DNA of 64,000 nt from Emergomyces orientalis (lineage: Eukaryota; Ascomycota; Eurotiomycetes; Onygenales; Ajellomycetaceae): the NCBI GenBank assembly GCA_002110485.1, contig MOWL01000027.1, positions 186,001 to 250,000 of the forward strand. The letters are read 5' to 3'. Made by a program: the position numbers and the translations under genes. Position 1 is the first letter of the stretch, and each line of letters starts with the position of its first letter. This document shows positions 1 to 11,296 of this stretch, piece after piece. The notes under the pieces were generated by a model. It had not been told where the DNA came from, did no database searches, and was given only the letters and a program-made list of their open reading frames with translations.

Positions 1-557
1 GAGAGTCAACATAATGTGCCATTCCAAAGTGACATTGTTCGGCCATTCCTGGTGTTGACAAAATCGAACAGACAATATCAACTGGGTCATACCAGTACTG
101 GATTGTATCATGGGTTTTGACCAGTGTTTTCTGGAGTGCTGACAGAGATGGAAGTCGGGAAGGATCAACTTTAGTGCGTGTTTGATGAAGGGGGAGCTTT
201 GGCAATCGATTTCGGAGGGATTTTCGCAGGGTATCTAACTTCAAAGGAAGTGATGCTGTCCATGAATGCTCCAGTAATTTCAGTATCTCTCACAGAGTTG
301 TATACTGTGTTCGAGAAATATCATTCTGTTCAGCCCAAATAGCAAGTGCGAACTCAAATGGGGTCAGAGCGCGGTCTTTCACATTTTTGGGAGGAGGTTC
401 TATTCAATCCACAGTGACTCAGATATCTCATTAGCTTCTCTAATAAGAGGTCTGGGGAAGGCTTCCACAGACCATTTATATGAGAGGAACCATACGGATC
501 CTCATAATTATCACTGCTATCTTCACTGCTGGCTGAATACCCGATGAACCGCAGGAT
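1..557. other. window edge, no gene seen
   Basis: No reading frame here has a recognisable domain or consistent splice signals. The stretch lies directly upstream of the decayed helicase and could hold more of its degenerate 5' part, but I cannot support that. Confidence 0.4.
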
Positions 558-1645
558 GTGGACACCGCGGAACAAGCTCCGGAAGAAACTGTGCCTGTTC
601 AACATAACATTTTTGATCCTACAAAATGGGCTGGGTCAATGGATGATACCCACTGGCAGGAAGTCGACAAGGATGCAGAGCCAGTAACGATGGAGCCGAG
701 CGCAGAGGCCCTGCAAGCATACAACACAAGACAGCGTTACCTGGATAACATTCTTACCAGCGAGAAGACCATGCAGATGCGTGCAAAGAACTTGGAATTC
801 TGAACACCAAAAGGCCTCGTATTCGTGGCCTAAGGCTGTCAGTGGTGCTAAAGTTCTGGCAGCCTGTGGCCATTAAGGCGCTGCGCGACTTCGAAGATAA
901 CCCATTACTGCAAGGAGCCATCCTTGGCGATATAGTCGGTTTGGGAAAGACATTTATATCACTTGGTTTCATACTGTCGGTAAGCAATAACATTCTTGAA
1001 GCCTTCCCCAGACCTTCTTAACTAATGTGTTTGCATTTGATGCATTGGATCAGCGTTTGAATGATTACAACCGCGAACCGAATCCGAAGCCTAGACCACT
1101 AAAGCCAAGCATGGTGGTTGTCCCTGCCAGCCTCGTTTTTCAGTGGCAGGATGAAATTAAGAAGTTTTCGGGCGAACTGGTGCCGGTGGTATATTATGGC
1201 GACTCACGGGACGAGAAGACATTGGACCCCGAGTTTCAAATTGGGAAGCGACTGCATGCAAAACATGCTATGTTCAATGGGTCGGAGAAAGCAAGCCATG
1301 TGGTTGTGATTACAAGTTATCAGTCACTGGCTGTTAGGCATGGACCAGGAATGGAGAATGAAGCACCGAAACATGACAGAGACCATGTTGAACACGATGA
1401 TGACCATCCTGGACCCTGAATGGCCAGGGTCCATAGCAGGAAAGTTTGGTCGTGTCATTCTAGATGAGGCCCACGTCATTCGAAACACCACAGCACTGTC
1501 TTCCGCCACCGTTGCATGGCTTAAGGCAGATTTCAATCTGTTATTGACTGCCACGCCGATTTTTAATCGAATTGAAGACTTCAAAGGGTACCAAGAACTC
1601 CTATTCCGCGCAGATGCGGACCAACGTTGGGAGGAAATGTCGTAG
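558..1645 (+). pseudogene. SNF2-family helicase remnant (N-terminal ATPase half)
   Basis: This is a decayed fragment of an SNF2/Rad54-type DNA-dependent ATPase. Pieces of one protein lie in order in different frames. A lead-in segment (558-803) comes first. It shifts frame near 790 into a stretch holding a Walker A-like GDIVGLGKTF (about 925-955), followed by a GTAAGC donor at about 979. A segment with motif Ia-like VVVPASLVFQW and VVVITSYQS follows (about 1055-1330). Another frameshift near 1345 leads to VILDEAH (motif II) and LLLTATPI (motif III). The frame stops at 1645, and no helicase C-terminal lobe is seen downstream. Two frameshifts plus the missing second RecA lobe argue for a dead copy. 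Walker A reads GDIVGLGKT where the family usually has a Met or Gln before GLGKT. The helicase identity is clear from the motif order; the subfamily is not. Confidence 0.75.
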
Positions 1646-2504
1646 CGACTAACCTCGCATCTATAATTCTCAACCATGACAAGCGGCTATCAACTCAGAA
1701 CCCATGACCCGAAGCTAAGAAACTGCGAAACTACCGAATTCCCAGAAGTGCAAATGCAAAGTTTGTGGAATGGCCTCCGGGTCATTAAAGGCTATTCAGC
1801 AACAAAATTTGATACAATTTTGACTCATACAGTCAGTCTGCATTACTTCTGAATTCTTTATCAAGTTATAGATGATCATATGGTTCTAACCTTTTCACGA
1901 ATCTCCAGATAATATACATGACTGCACTGTAATTCTGAGGACGCGATCTGCCCACGTCCACAAATTTGTCGACTCCTATGCTGTTTTCAATGCAAATACC
2001 GCTTAGCTCGTCGCGGGCTTGCCAAATTTTTATTCTCCTATCAACCGGTTGCCCGCAAATTAGGGAAACGCGCTATTATGCTTCTTCTGGGGCAATCCAC
2101 CTCTCTTTCCCAAGATTCTATTAGCGAATTCGCCCTGGATTGCCTGAAATTTCAGCATTATGCTTTCATGCATATTGCTCTGTTAACCGTACATATTGCA
2201 GCAAGTAGCCGATGGTGTTGACAAATAATGAATGAAGATGTCTTTGTTTCCTGTGCGGGAGGAACCCTATTATTCAGGATGCCTAAGAAGCCATGAACTT
2301 TCGGTAGTATCTTTATCATCTGCCTACTTTGCCAGTGACCCGTCTCCCTCATATTTGTTGTTCTTATCCACTGTGAATTGCATCTTTTTGGGTTGCAGTA
2401 CATATTCAACCCAGTCGCATCCTGAAATCCGCCCTATAATACAACGGTCAATCGCGAAATTCTTCATCCTATCTCCAGCCATCTAATCGACTCCAGTTAG
2501 CGTG
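1646..2504. other. AT-rich spacer
   Basis: It lies between the helicase remnant and the first Myb-like gene. Short frames in it have no recognisable domain. The last 100-200 bases are presumably the leader and promoter of the downstream gene. Confidence 0.4.
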
Positions 2505-3157
2505 ATGACCAACCTCAAGCGCAGCAAAACGATGCCAGCGGATGGCCAGACGGTCAAATTTTTGTATACAATCCTGAAGCAGCTAGACCTCAAATCGGTA
2601 AGCATGCTGTCCCTTCTACCCTCTTCCTGTCGCCACTCTCTCCAATTACAACCAGGTTGCTGACATTGTGCCAGATCGACTGGAATCTTGTCGCATCGCA
2701 GCTAGAAATTTCAAATGGTCATGCCGCACGAATGCGCTTTTCCAGGTTCCGGCAACACATGGAAGGCGTCACCGCAACCCACCGCACGCCACTCCCCAAA
2801 AAATCGAAAGTTGACAAAGCGCGATTGAAAAAGCAGCAGCAATCTAGCGAGCCCAAACCTGAACTCACGGTGAAAATGGAGCGGATACTAAAACAGGAAT
2901 GCGATATGGAGGCTCAGTCGGCAAACGCGACATTCATGCCAATGGATATGATATTAACGCCGACCCTCTCCGGTCAGCACACCTACTCCGTGACGACTGT
3001 TGCGCCAGCTGACCTCTCGCTCCCCTTTCCGTCCAGTAACCCACCTGTTGGGCTTCCGGAACCACCACCAACTATCACAGAATGGAGCCGAATCAAGGTG
3101 GAAAAATGTGATAATTCAGCGCCCGCTGTCCCTGATTGGTTTGTGAAAAGGGAGTGA
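2505..3157 (+). CDS. Myb/SANT-like small nuclear protein, copy A
   Basis: Exons 2505-2597 and 2675-3157 give about 191 aa. The intron (2598-2674) is phase 0 with a GTAAGC donor. The N-terminal 60 residues form a single Myb/SANT-like DNA-binding unit of the kind common in filamentous ascomycetes. Helix 1 has VKFLYTILKQLD, then the junction, then IDWNLVASQLEI and the recognition-helix region GHAARMRFSRF. The rest is low-complexity, Lys/Pro-rich, with two VKxE-type patches (LTVKMERI, IKVEKCD) that resemble sumoylation consensus sites; the same kind of patch recurs in copy B. It is the first of three same-strand relatives (see 4211-4757 and 5973-6963). A transcription or chromatin role is inferred from the domain only. 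The ATG at 2505 was chosen because it opens the frame just before helix 1. Confidence 0.8.
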
Positions 3158-4210
3158 GACCATGATAAACAGGGTGTACTATGGTGGGATTTCCGAGGCA
3201 TCCGCCGCGCAATGGGGGTAGTATAGTTTTATGGCCCTTGGCTTTCGCCCGGGAGGGCGGCTGCGAAATAATGACAGTATGGACTGGAAGACTTATAAAT
3301 TACGCACACGGGTCAGCTTTTGAAAGGGTTTTTTGCTACTTCTCCTTTCACTGTTTCTACTGCAGTATACATTTCGGCTGGGGCTGGGGTTGGCAGTCGC
3401 GAGTTGGCCTCGGATACTCAAACTCAGATTACACTTTTTTTCCAATTTATCCACCAGCTTCCTACTACTTCATTGGTTGCCACGTCATCCGTGCGCATTT
3501 AACACCAAACTTTCTTTATGATTCCCCTATTCGATCAGTACGTTTTCGAATTGTGTTATCGTTTTCTAGCTCGTACGGGATGGATATGTATGTACTTGTC
3601 GTCTTTCGAACCGAAGGAAGGAAACGTATTTGTTCAGTGACGTGCTGTGGGGTCAATAGGGCAGGCAGTACGTAAACCCTCTTAACTGTTGCCTGGCTTT
3701 TATTTCACCTTGTACATAAATACAAGTAGCAACCTTTCTCTTCGTCCTATCCCAGGGTCTCGTACACTTCATACATCTACCTTGAGTTTCTATATACTCA
3801 ATACGCTAGCTTATTCATTTTCAATATGTCTTCCAATATCCGATCCCAACGCGATACTGCTACCTGACCCAACTGACCCACCATATTTCCTGGTGCATTG
3901 TTGCTGGGGAGAGTGACTGTGGGTTGTTCACTTCACAACCGGCAATAACACATTATTCTCCTCAGTTTCATTTCTGTTGCTGTGCTCTGTTCGCCTTTTT
4001 GTTTATTGAACTGGTCTTCTTTGTAACAGCCCTCCGCACATTTCTCTTCTCTTCTTCTCTCTCTCACCCCTTCAAATGCCCTGACTTTTTTTTAACAGCT
4101 ACAACTTCTAGCATTCTTCCACTTTCGTTCAGTTCCGTACTCTCAAGTCATTCTCACCCCTGCTCCGAGTCTCTCTCAAGCCGATCATTGCGACCAACGC
4201 CAGCCCCACC
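3158..4210. other. spacer between Myb-like copies A and B
   Basis: The stretch becomes strongly pyrimidine-rich from about 3920 to the start at 4211, typical of a fungal promoter and 5' leader. Open frames at 3181-3675 and 3924-4217 are hydrophobic or low-complexity with no recognisable domain, and I read them as non-coding. Confidence 0.5.
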
Positions 4211-4757
4211 ATGGTAGATACCAAGAGCAGTGCAGGTGAAGGTGCAGATTCCAGAGGGAAAGCTACCAATGCCATTTTCATGATGGAGTGCTTGAAACAC
4301 CTTCAAACTCCCGCTACGGTGTGTAGCCCTTGCAAGATATGTATTTTATCTTCAAGTCATTTCACTATGTGCTAATATCTCTTTTCAGATCGATGTCAGC
4401 GCTGTGGCGAAAGCACTTGGTTACAAACACCCCATTTCTGTTTCAAACCGCATCCGTGAGATTCGAAAGCAGTTCAATTTACAGCACTTGACCTGTTCCA
4501 CAAACACATCCAACGGGGGTGCAGCTACACCTCGAAAGGGGGCAAAAGCTTCCACCGGACCCATTAAAGTCAAGATGGAACCTGAAGAAGGGGGTGAAGT
4601 CGTAAAAGCCAAAAAGGCAAACCTAGGGAAAAAACCTGGTGCAAAGCGTGGGCGGAAACCCCAGGCCGCTATCGCTAAGGAGGATACACTCGCCGACCCT
4701 ACCGCCAACGATGGCAACAAAGAAGCCATCGTTGCTGGCCCGAACGACACTGCTTGA
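4211..4757 (+). CDS. Myb/SANT-like small nuclear protein, copy B
   Basis: Exons 4211-4318 and 4389-4757 encode about 158 aa (36 codons before a phase-0 intron with a TTTTCAG acceptor). The start sits in a good CCACCATGG context. The domain lies at residues 20-70: helix 1 AIFMMECLKHLQ, then IDVSAVAKALGY and a basic helix SVSNRIREIRKQF. The tail is Lys/Ala/Gly-rich with an AT-hook-like KRGRKP core and a VKME sumoylation-like patch. The intron falls at the same place in the domain as in copies A and C. The presumed role is a small chromatin-associated DNA-binding protein, inferred from domain and tail composition. No partner or target can be named. Confidence 0.8.
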
Positions 4758-5972
4758 TTTCAAGCTTGGTGATGCCGTTGCCAGGGATGTATGTCTCATC
4801 CACTTCAGGGATCGCATTTCATACAAGCAACAGGTCTTCCCTCGCATGAGCCATGGATATTAAGATCGCATACCGCCGTAACCGATACTCGAATTCGTGG
4901 AAAATAGGGTGTTTTGTCTTTATCTTTCCTGGTCTTTTTTCTTCAGTGGTGGTTTTATGGGATGGTGGTGTCCTTAGATATTCCTCTGGCCTCGTTGATA
5001 TTTGCTCGTTGTTTGCCGACATGGCCATGCCCTCTTTTCGTTTCCGCCGCTACTGTCGGGAGCTGGCTATTTTGCCAAGCTTTTTTTTCTCACTTGCTTT
5101 CTTTATCCCTCTATTTCGCCGTGGATGATTATCTCCAGCCCAGGCATTGTCCTTTATCATGCGTTAGGGATTTTTTCGAACCAAGGGCGGGGGGTTATAT
5201 CTGTAGGATGTTTTTCAGATTACAAACCCTTTTATTTGATACACATTCTTAATCTTTAGGCTCTACGGAGGATAATTGATTCGCTAACTCGGGATCAAAA
5301 TCCATTTTTCCAATGCACAATAGAAGATTTGCCCTAGCTGATAGCTATAGTACTGAAATTAAAAATTAAACATTCGGTATACTCGGCTTCAAGCCTTCGA
5401 CAAAGGGTTCGCGGAAGAATAATCCACGGCACTCTGTGTGTTCCTCAATTGTGTGAATCTCATTATATCCGAAGTGTTATGTTTGCCCTTCTTTCAACTT
5501 CTGCCAGTTGCCATCTCTTCTCTTCGTTAGTGATCACAACGTTATCACTCTATCTTCTTTCACTTCTCTGGATCCAATCTTTTGACGCAGTAACCCTTCA
5601 CCCAGATCAGGCCTTCTATCTTTCCAAAGTGTGTAGGTATCCCTCACTTTCAGTCGTCTCTCTCTTATGCACTCTAGTCACAACATACTTCTCACACCAC
5701 ATTTGCACGTCTCTTTTTCTTTATTAAACTATTTCTATTTCTGTTATTGGTTGAGATCAGAGACAGGCAGCGGATGCTACTTCAATAGTCAGTATACTTC
5801 CAGTTCTTATTGCCAACATTTATCTCTCATAAGAGAACACTGGAAAAGCTGATACTAGGCCGCCATCACACATAGCAAAGCCATCCAAATCTGCATACCC
5901 TGTCCACCAATACAGCTCCCATATTTCTCTCTCACCTTGGCGGTAGCTACCACTAAAGCAACATCCCCAAAA
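4758..5972. other. spacer between Myb-like copies B and C
   Basis: About 1.2 kb of AT- and pyrimidine-rich sequence. Open frames (for example 4914-5252 and 5449-5727) look like shadows of CT-rich tracts and show no domain. Confidence 0.45.
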
Positions 5973-6963
5973 ATGCCTGCTAGCAGTGACGAACAACTTA
6001 ACTTCTTGCTGAACTGCGTCAAGCATTCGAGCAACGGCAAGGTAATACTCCATTCGTTTCACATTACCTCGTTCCATTCTTCTCCCACACGCTATCCGCT
6101 GCTCTCATAGGAACTGATCTACCATGCTAACAGTAACAAAATTATCAGGTGGATTTCGATCAAGTGGCCATGGAATGCAACATCGTCACTAAAGGTGCAG
6201 CGTAAGTTAAACCAGGTAACGTGCACAGAGTGCCTTACCATACATTTGCCTGTATTGTGCTATTTGAAGCACGTTCTTTCTGCGGACATAGATGCGCATA
6301 CGTCCCTTTGTCGCCAAATCCCAGCCCTGCATCACCTGGTCACAATTTAGACTGACATAGCACTGGCCGTTATCTCACAGAGCGAAGCGCTACGAACGCT
6401 TGATCAAGGCCAACGGAATCAGCCCAAACGGTGGCCCAGCATTGGGAACAGACGCTTCCTCTCCACGGGGCGCCCACAGCAAAGGCGTCACTCCCAAAAA
6501 GTCGATGCCTACAACTCCTACCAAATCAAGAAGCACGACAGGCACCAAGACCCCGTCCGTCCGCAAGCGCAAGACCGCAGGCAAAGCCCATGGCACCTCA
6601 AAGAAAATCAGGAGTGAAAGGTTGGTTGGCGATTCCGACGACACTGATGGCGCAGGTAGCAAGACACATGTCAAAAGCGAAGACAGTGATGATAATATCT
6701 TTGATGGAGAGCGCGGAGAAATGATGATGAAATCCAGCAACGACCCACTTTTATCTGAGGGCTCTGGGGTGGTGGAGGGGAGTTTGGGCCACGAGGATGG
6801 GGAGCTGTATACCGAATTTTGCGTCATCAATGCCACGCCCAAGCATTGCGGTTCGGGTGGTTCGGGGAAGAATGGGGATTATGCGCACGGCGGCAGTGAA
6901 TACGACATTAATGGCGCTGAGAATGGGGAATTTGGGATGACGGACAGAGGATATGAGGCGTAA
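5973..6963 (+). CDS. Myb/SANT-like small nuclear protein, copy C
   Basis: Exons 5973-6041, 6149-6201 and 6381-6963 encode about 234 aa. The domain occupies the first 55 residues: SDEQLNFLLNCVKHS, then VDFDQVAMECNIVTKGAA, then AKRYERLIKANGI. The first intron is phase 0 at the same point as in copies A and B. A second intron (phase 2) splits the KGAA/AKRY segment and is unique to this copy. The C-terminal part is Ser/Thr/Lys-rich (TPTKS- and TPKKS-like motifs), then acidic and glycine-rich. The strongest resemblance is to the family of short fungal proteins with one N-terminal Myb-like domain and a disordered tail. The function is unknown; a nuclear location is inferred from the basic stretches. 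Confidence 0.8.
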
Positions 6964-7869
6964 GGTGGAGTTTAATATGTTAGAAATGGGATAGTTTTGG
7001 CCGTGGTAGGACCCTGAAGTGTTTGATCAATTAGGAGATGTGGGAACGTTTTATCGTGTTGCAGTGCGATGATTGGAAAGTATCTGGAATATGATGGTAA
7101 GTACGGATGGGGATTGGGGAGGGTTTGTTTTGCGCTGGAACATGGCTGGAGGGGGTTCAGGAATATAGAATGAAATTATGCGGTGAAGGAGAGGGACGGA
7201 ACATTTGATGGAAATAGGTAAAAATGACTTTTGGTGCTGAGACTTGGCTATAATAAAAGCGTTACAGTATCCCAAAATGTGCATTCAAACACTTCCCGCC
7301 ACTCATAAAACAAGGCCTTCTCCGTCCACTTCTTACAATGGTAGAAAGGAGGCTGAACGAATAATGGCCTCGTTAAAGCAGCAAGGTTTATTTTGAACTT
7401 CAACAAAAGAAAAGTAAAAGAGTCCAACAGCGACTAAACTATAGAAACGGAAATTTAGACATAGGCATCATTCATTAAAAAATATCAGCCGTGTGATATA
7501 TAGACAGGCTCAAAATGGGCCATAATGATACACGGGGATATCTAGAATAGCAAGAACAAAAAAAGGGTATATCTGTCTATCCAACAGGAAATATAATGAG
7601 CATCGACCAGTGCAGAAAGTTAAAAGAACGAAGAAAATGGCAATGTAGAAGCATAGATTGGAGTATATGGTTAAAAAGGAAAATTGGCCAACAGCAGGCA
7701 CCCAACAGAAAATAGTTTCCCGACTTCTGACGTTGGACACAGGAGAACAATTGGGATGTGAATTGATCAACAAATTTCAGTAACATTCTTATAAAAGGTC
7801 AGCCAAAAAGGTGGAAACGAGCTGTATGCAGGCCCTTCGCAGGCCCTTGGCAGGAGCGAGCTCGCGCGT
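6964..7869. other. convergent spacer
   Basis: It lies between the 3' ends of the Myb-like copy C (plus) and the Abp2-like gene (minus), so it should hold both 3' UTRs. It is AT-rich and no gene is seen. Confidence 0.5.
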
Positions 7870-10321
7870 TTAAATATCTGCCATGACAGCCTCGAGGATT
7901 GTCTTCTTATATTTGCCGAGCGCCATTTCCTTCTTTCGACTTTGTTTCCGTAGATTCACATATCTTTGTTTCCACACTGCTTCAGAGGCAGGCTCATTCA
8001 TGATACCATCATCCGATTCATAATCATCAGTCACGAGGGTCGTCCCCGTAGGGGCAGGTGGTAGATCTTGATTGTGGCGGCCAGAAATAGTCGCATGTGC
8101 AATAAGCCCAGTTGCAGGGGTAAGGTCATAGCTAAGACTGTATTTCAATGCCGCGAATCGATGGGAGGTCAGGCGATTCCCTGCCGACGAGGATTCCAGT
8201 GTAGGAGAAATACCTTTGTGTTTCTTATCCGCATTATCGGTGTATGCTTCAACAGTAAGTTGTCCTGGGGGGTAGCCTCCCAAGCCTAGCTTATACCCAA
8301 CTCCAAGGCACGCAGCGCAGTAAATCGTCCTCACATTGAGAGGCAGCCCGGGTGAGCACCCTGTCATAACTTGTCTAATCGCCATTTCGGCGATAGTTGT
8401 CGATTCCTTTCGACTGAGGGGAACTTCCCGGTTTAATAGTTTCCCCTGGTGTACCTGAACAGAAAATGCTTGAGCCACATCATCGAGTGAAAAGTCGACT
8501 TCAGATGAGGCATCTCGTTGGCCGTAAGCAGGAGACTGGGATCGGTTACGGATGATTTGCTGGTTTCTCTCAATTTCGCTCGAACTTCGACGCCCATGTT
8601 CGCCAAATGAGCAAGAACTTCCATTCTCCCCATGTACCAGGACCGTTGGAGGAGTAGCTAATCGTACCGGGGCTCCTAGGTGCTGAGGGACTTGTAATTG
8701 CAGTCTTGTCGGTCTAGCACTAACGGCTTGGAAGGGAGGGGCCAAGGAAGATAAATCAGTCACTCTGGTCGGTGTACCGTTCGCCCCGTTCTTTTCCGTC
8801 AACCCGTAGTGATTCCTTTCCGCATGTTCAGTGTCAGCGCCAGATGTCTCATTATCTTTATCTTTTGGTTGCACTGGGAAAGTTGAAAATGGTCCATTTT
8901 GGGTTGTTCGATTGCCTCCCGGCCGCCCTCGCATCTTACCAGTGTGGGGATTGCCAGCGATGGGCCAGGCCGAAGAAACAGCTGGACCACGACGTCGTTT
9001 GTTACTGCCTCTGTCAGTTGAAGATGGAGTTATGGCGGATCGAGGTTCAATAGAAATAGGGGTCTCTGATGAATCACGATATCGAGGAGTAATCGCTGAC
9101 TGTGGGTACTGTAGTGCTGGAGACATTTCTCGCCCTAGTACGCGCCATCGGGAGTCAATTTCACGAGCAACCATTTGGTGTTGATTAAGCTGATTATCTG
9201 TGTGGGGAGGTACGGAAAGTGCGGAATGAGCCCCAAAGGGGTCATGCTGCTCTAAATCGTCGGGAAACGCACTCCACGGGATTGCAGAATGTGGAATGCC
9301 AGTGTGAGGAAACGTTTCAGGGTTATAATTCAATCCACTGCCTTCTACTCCCACTGCAGGTATATCCAATTGTGGGCGTTTAGCAGCCTTTGGGTCATCC
9401 AATTCCTTAGCTTCAGCTCTCTTTCGGCCCTTTTTAGGCTTCCATTCAGGAAAAAGCGCTCTCAAAGCTAAATCCTCTTCTCGCGGCACGCCGTCACGAC
9501 TTTCGGCGTTTGGTTCACTAGGAGAGCTTAACTGGGTATAATACAGATGTTGATGCCCCAGACAGTATTCAAAAAAAGCATCTACATGCATGGCACGCAT
9601 CCAACGCTGGACAGATCTTAGAATTCGCAGCGGCTAGTTTGGAGGTTGAAAGCAATGACCAACGTACCTTTAGTCGCACAGCATACTGTTGGACTTTTTG
9701 AGTGCTCTGTTTCTTTTCCACTGATGGCGGTTCGACCCCGAGTTCAATTGCCAACTGGATCCATGTCTTCAGCTCTTTGCGATCAAGCTTCTGAATAAGC
9801 CGCCAAAGAGTAAATATGCTGAAGCTTTTGCCTTCGCTTCGTGGCGGTGTACGAAATATCCTTCGTAGTTCAGTGGTATCAGTTCCGCTAGGTACACATG
9901 GGTTACAATATAGGATAAAAGCAACGTATGCATCGTCAATTGTCGAATCGGCAATATCCGGCGACGGCAAAGAACGTGTTTCTACGGACGTTCTCGGCTC
10001 TCCGTGCCTATCCTGAGAGGATAGAGAAAAGGCAGGAGACATAGATGCCGCAGAATGAGTCCCAGGGGTGCGATTTGTTCCCGAATGGGGATTTCTAGGG
10101 GACGGCTGAATAGTGCGAGGAGTTTCTCTTCTCATGGTAGGTGGCGACATTGCGTGATCAAGCCTGTTGTGTTGAGAGTTTGCTGGTGGGGAAATGTTTT
10201 GCAATCCAGGTTCATTTGACGAGGGATATTTGGCATATTGCTGTATAACAAGACGGTCATTTGCAAGACCATTCTGAGTTGCATCAGACTGAGGCTCCAG
10301 ACTTGGAAAAGAAGGATCCAT
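7870..10321 (-). CDS. Abp2-like (ARS-binding protein 2) DNA-binding protein
   Basis: Two exons, 9668-10321 and 7870-9606, encode about 796 aa. The 61-nt phase-0 intron has a GTACGT donor and CTGTCCAG acceptor. The best-conserved part spans the splice junction (residues about 165-250): an FSIFTLWRLIQKL stretch, then STQKVQQYAVRLK joined to RWMRAMHVDAFFEY. I recognise this as the core of the fungal Abp2 family, named for fission-yeast ARS-binding protein 2, which binds AT-rich origin DNA. The N-terminal 130 residues and the region 260-560 are disordered and Ser/Pro-rich. A second ordered block near the C terminus (about 610-690) includes AEMAIRQVMTG and IYCAACLGVGYKLG, and the C terminus is a short basic helix. 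It is divergent from the F-box gene at 11297 across a 975-bp intergenic region. A role in replication origins or chromatin is inferred from the family name only. Confidence 0.72.
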
Positions 10322-11296
10322 GGGACCAAACTAGCGGCTGATGAGAGGAGCGTGGCTGGGATATTGTGCGAAAGTTATCAACCCTGTTGCACAAGCTACA
10401 GAAATAACGCGGCTCTAAATAAACAGAGAGCAACAAGAAGCATGATACAATTAACTTGGTAATATGGACACAGGTATCACTTATTCGCGGCACATCAGCT
10501 CCGGTAATTTGTCTTACTTGGCAGGTTTTGCCTCAGGAACCACGGCAATGGGGTTATTTGCAACAAAATCCGCAACCAACCCTCAAACGAAAGACATAGA
10601 CGAAAAGTATCATGTCGCAGAGTCGCAGTTCTCGAGAGATCCAACGATATTCGAAGCCGGTGATGATGCTAAAAATAGTCTGTGCTTAATAAGGGGCTGG
10701 GCGGAGAGTGTTGGAGCCCCTGGCTGCCTATTACGGACTAGCGCCCCGCACACAGCACAGCATAGATAGCCCCCGGTAGAGAGTAGAGAGTAGAGAATTC
10801 ACGTGTGACTAAAGACTAGTCTCCTTTCGGTTAGTATAGAATGATAATATCACATGACAATTTAGCTCAAAACCCAAGCCAGTTAAACGATAAGCGATAG
10901 GCGATGAGCGGAGCGAGCGCCCCTTCGATTATGTCATTCGCCAGTCAATCCGTTCTTCTAGGTAAGTGATTCATAGATAGGTGGATATCAATATCAACTT
11001 CCTCCCATCTTCACTACGTCTTCCATTTTTCACCATGCTTCTCGTGTGCAACTCTGACGGTTGATTTTGCTACCGGATTGATGATTCCGCTTGCTTGCCT
11101 CACATTTCTCCTTCGCGCCTTAACTGAGCACCCTGAACTACGATTGTACAGTACTCTTTTGCACTCGACTTTTCCATGCGCCAGGAATTCACTGGCGGTT
11201 CATCGGGTCCCTCAGTATTAATACTTCGGACTTCTCTCTTTTTTCCCTTCTTCCCAATTTCTTAATGAGTTAGCGTCTTTCACTTATTGTGCGCGC
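10322..11296. promoter_or_regulatory. bidirectional promoter region
   Basis: This 975-bp segment separates two divergent starts (Abp2-like gene on minus, F-box gene on plus) and must carry both promoters. It includes a short GTAGAGA-type direct repeat near 10775-10796. An open frame at 10464-10769 has no domain or splice support. Confidence 0.5.

Noticed and set aside
3181..3675. 164-codon frame after Myb-like copy A
   Set aside because: Starts within the 3' flank of copy A, aromatic and low-complexity, with overlapping frames of similar length; probably non-coding.
10464..10769. 101-codon frame in the Abp2/F-box divergent promoter
   Set aside because: No recognisable domain, no splice support, and it occupies a promoter region.
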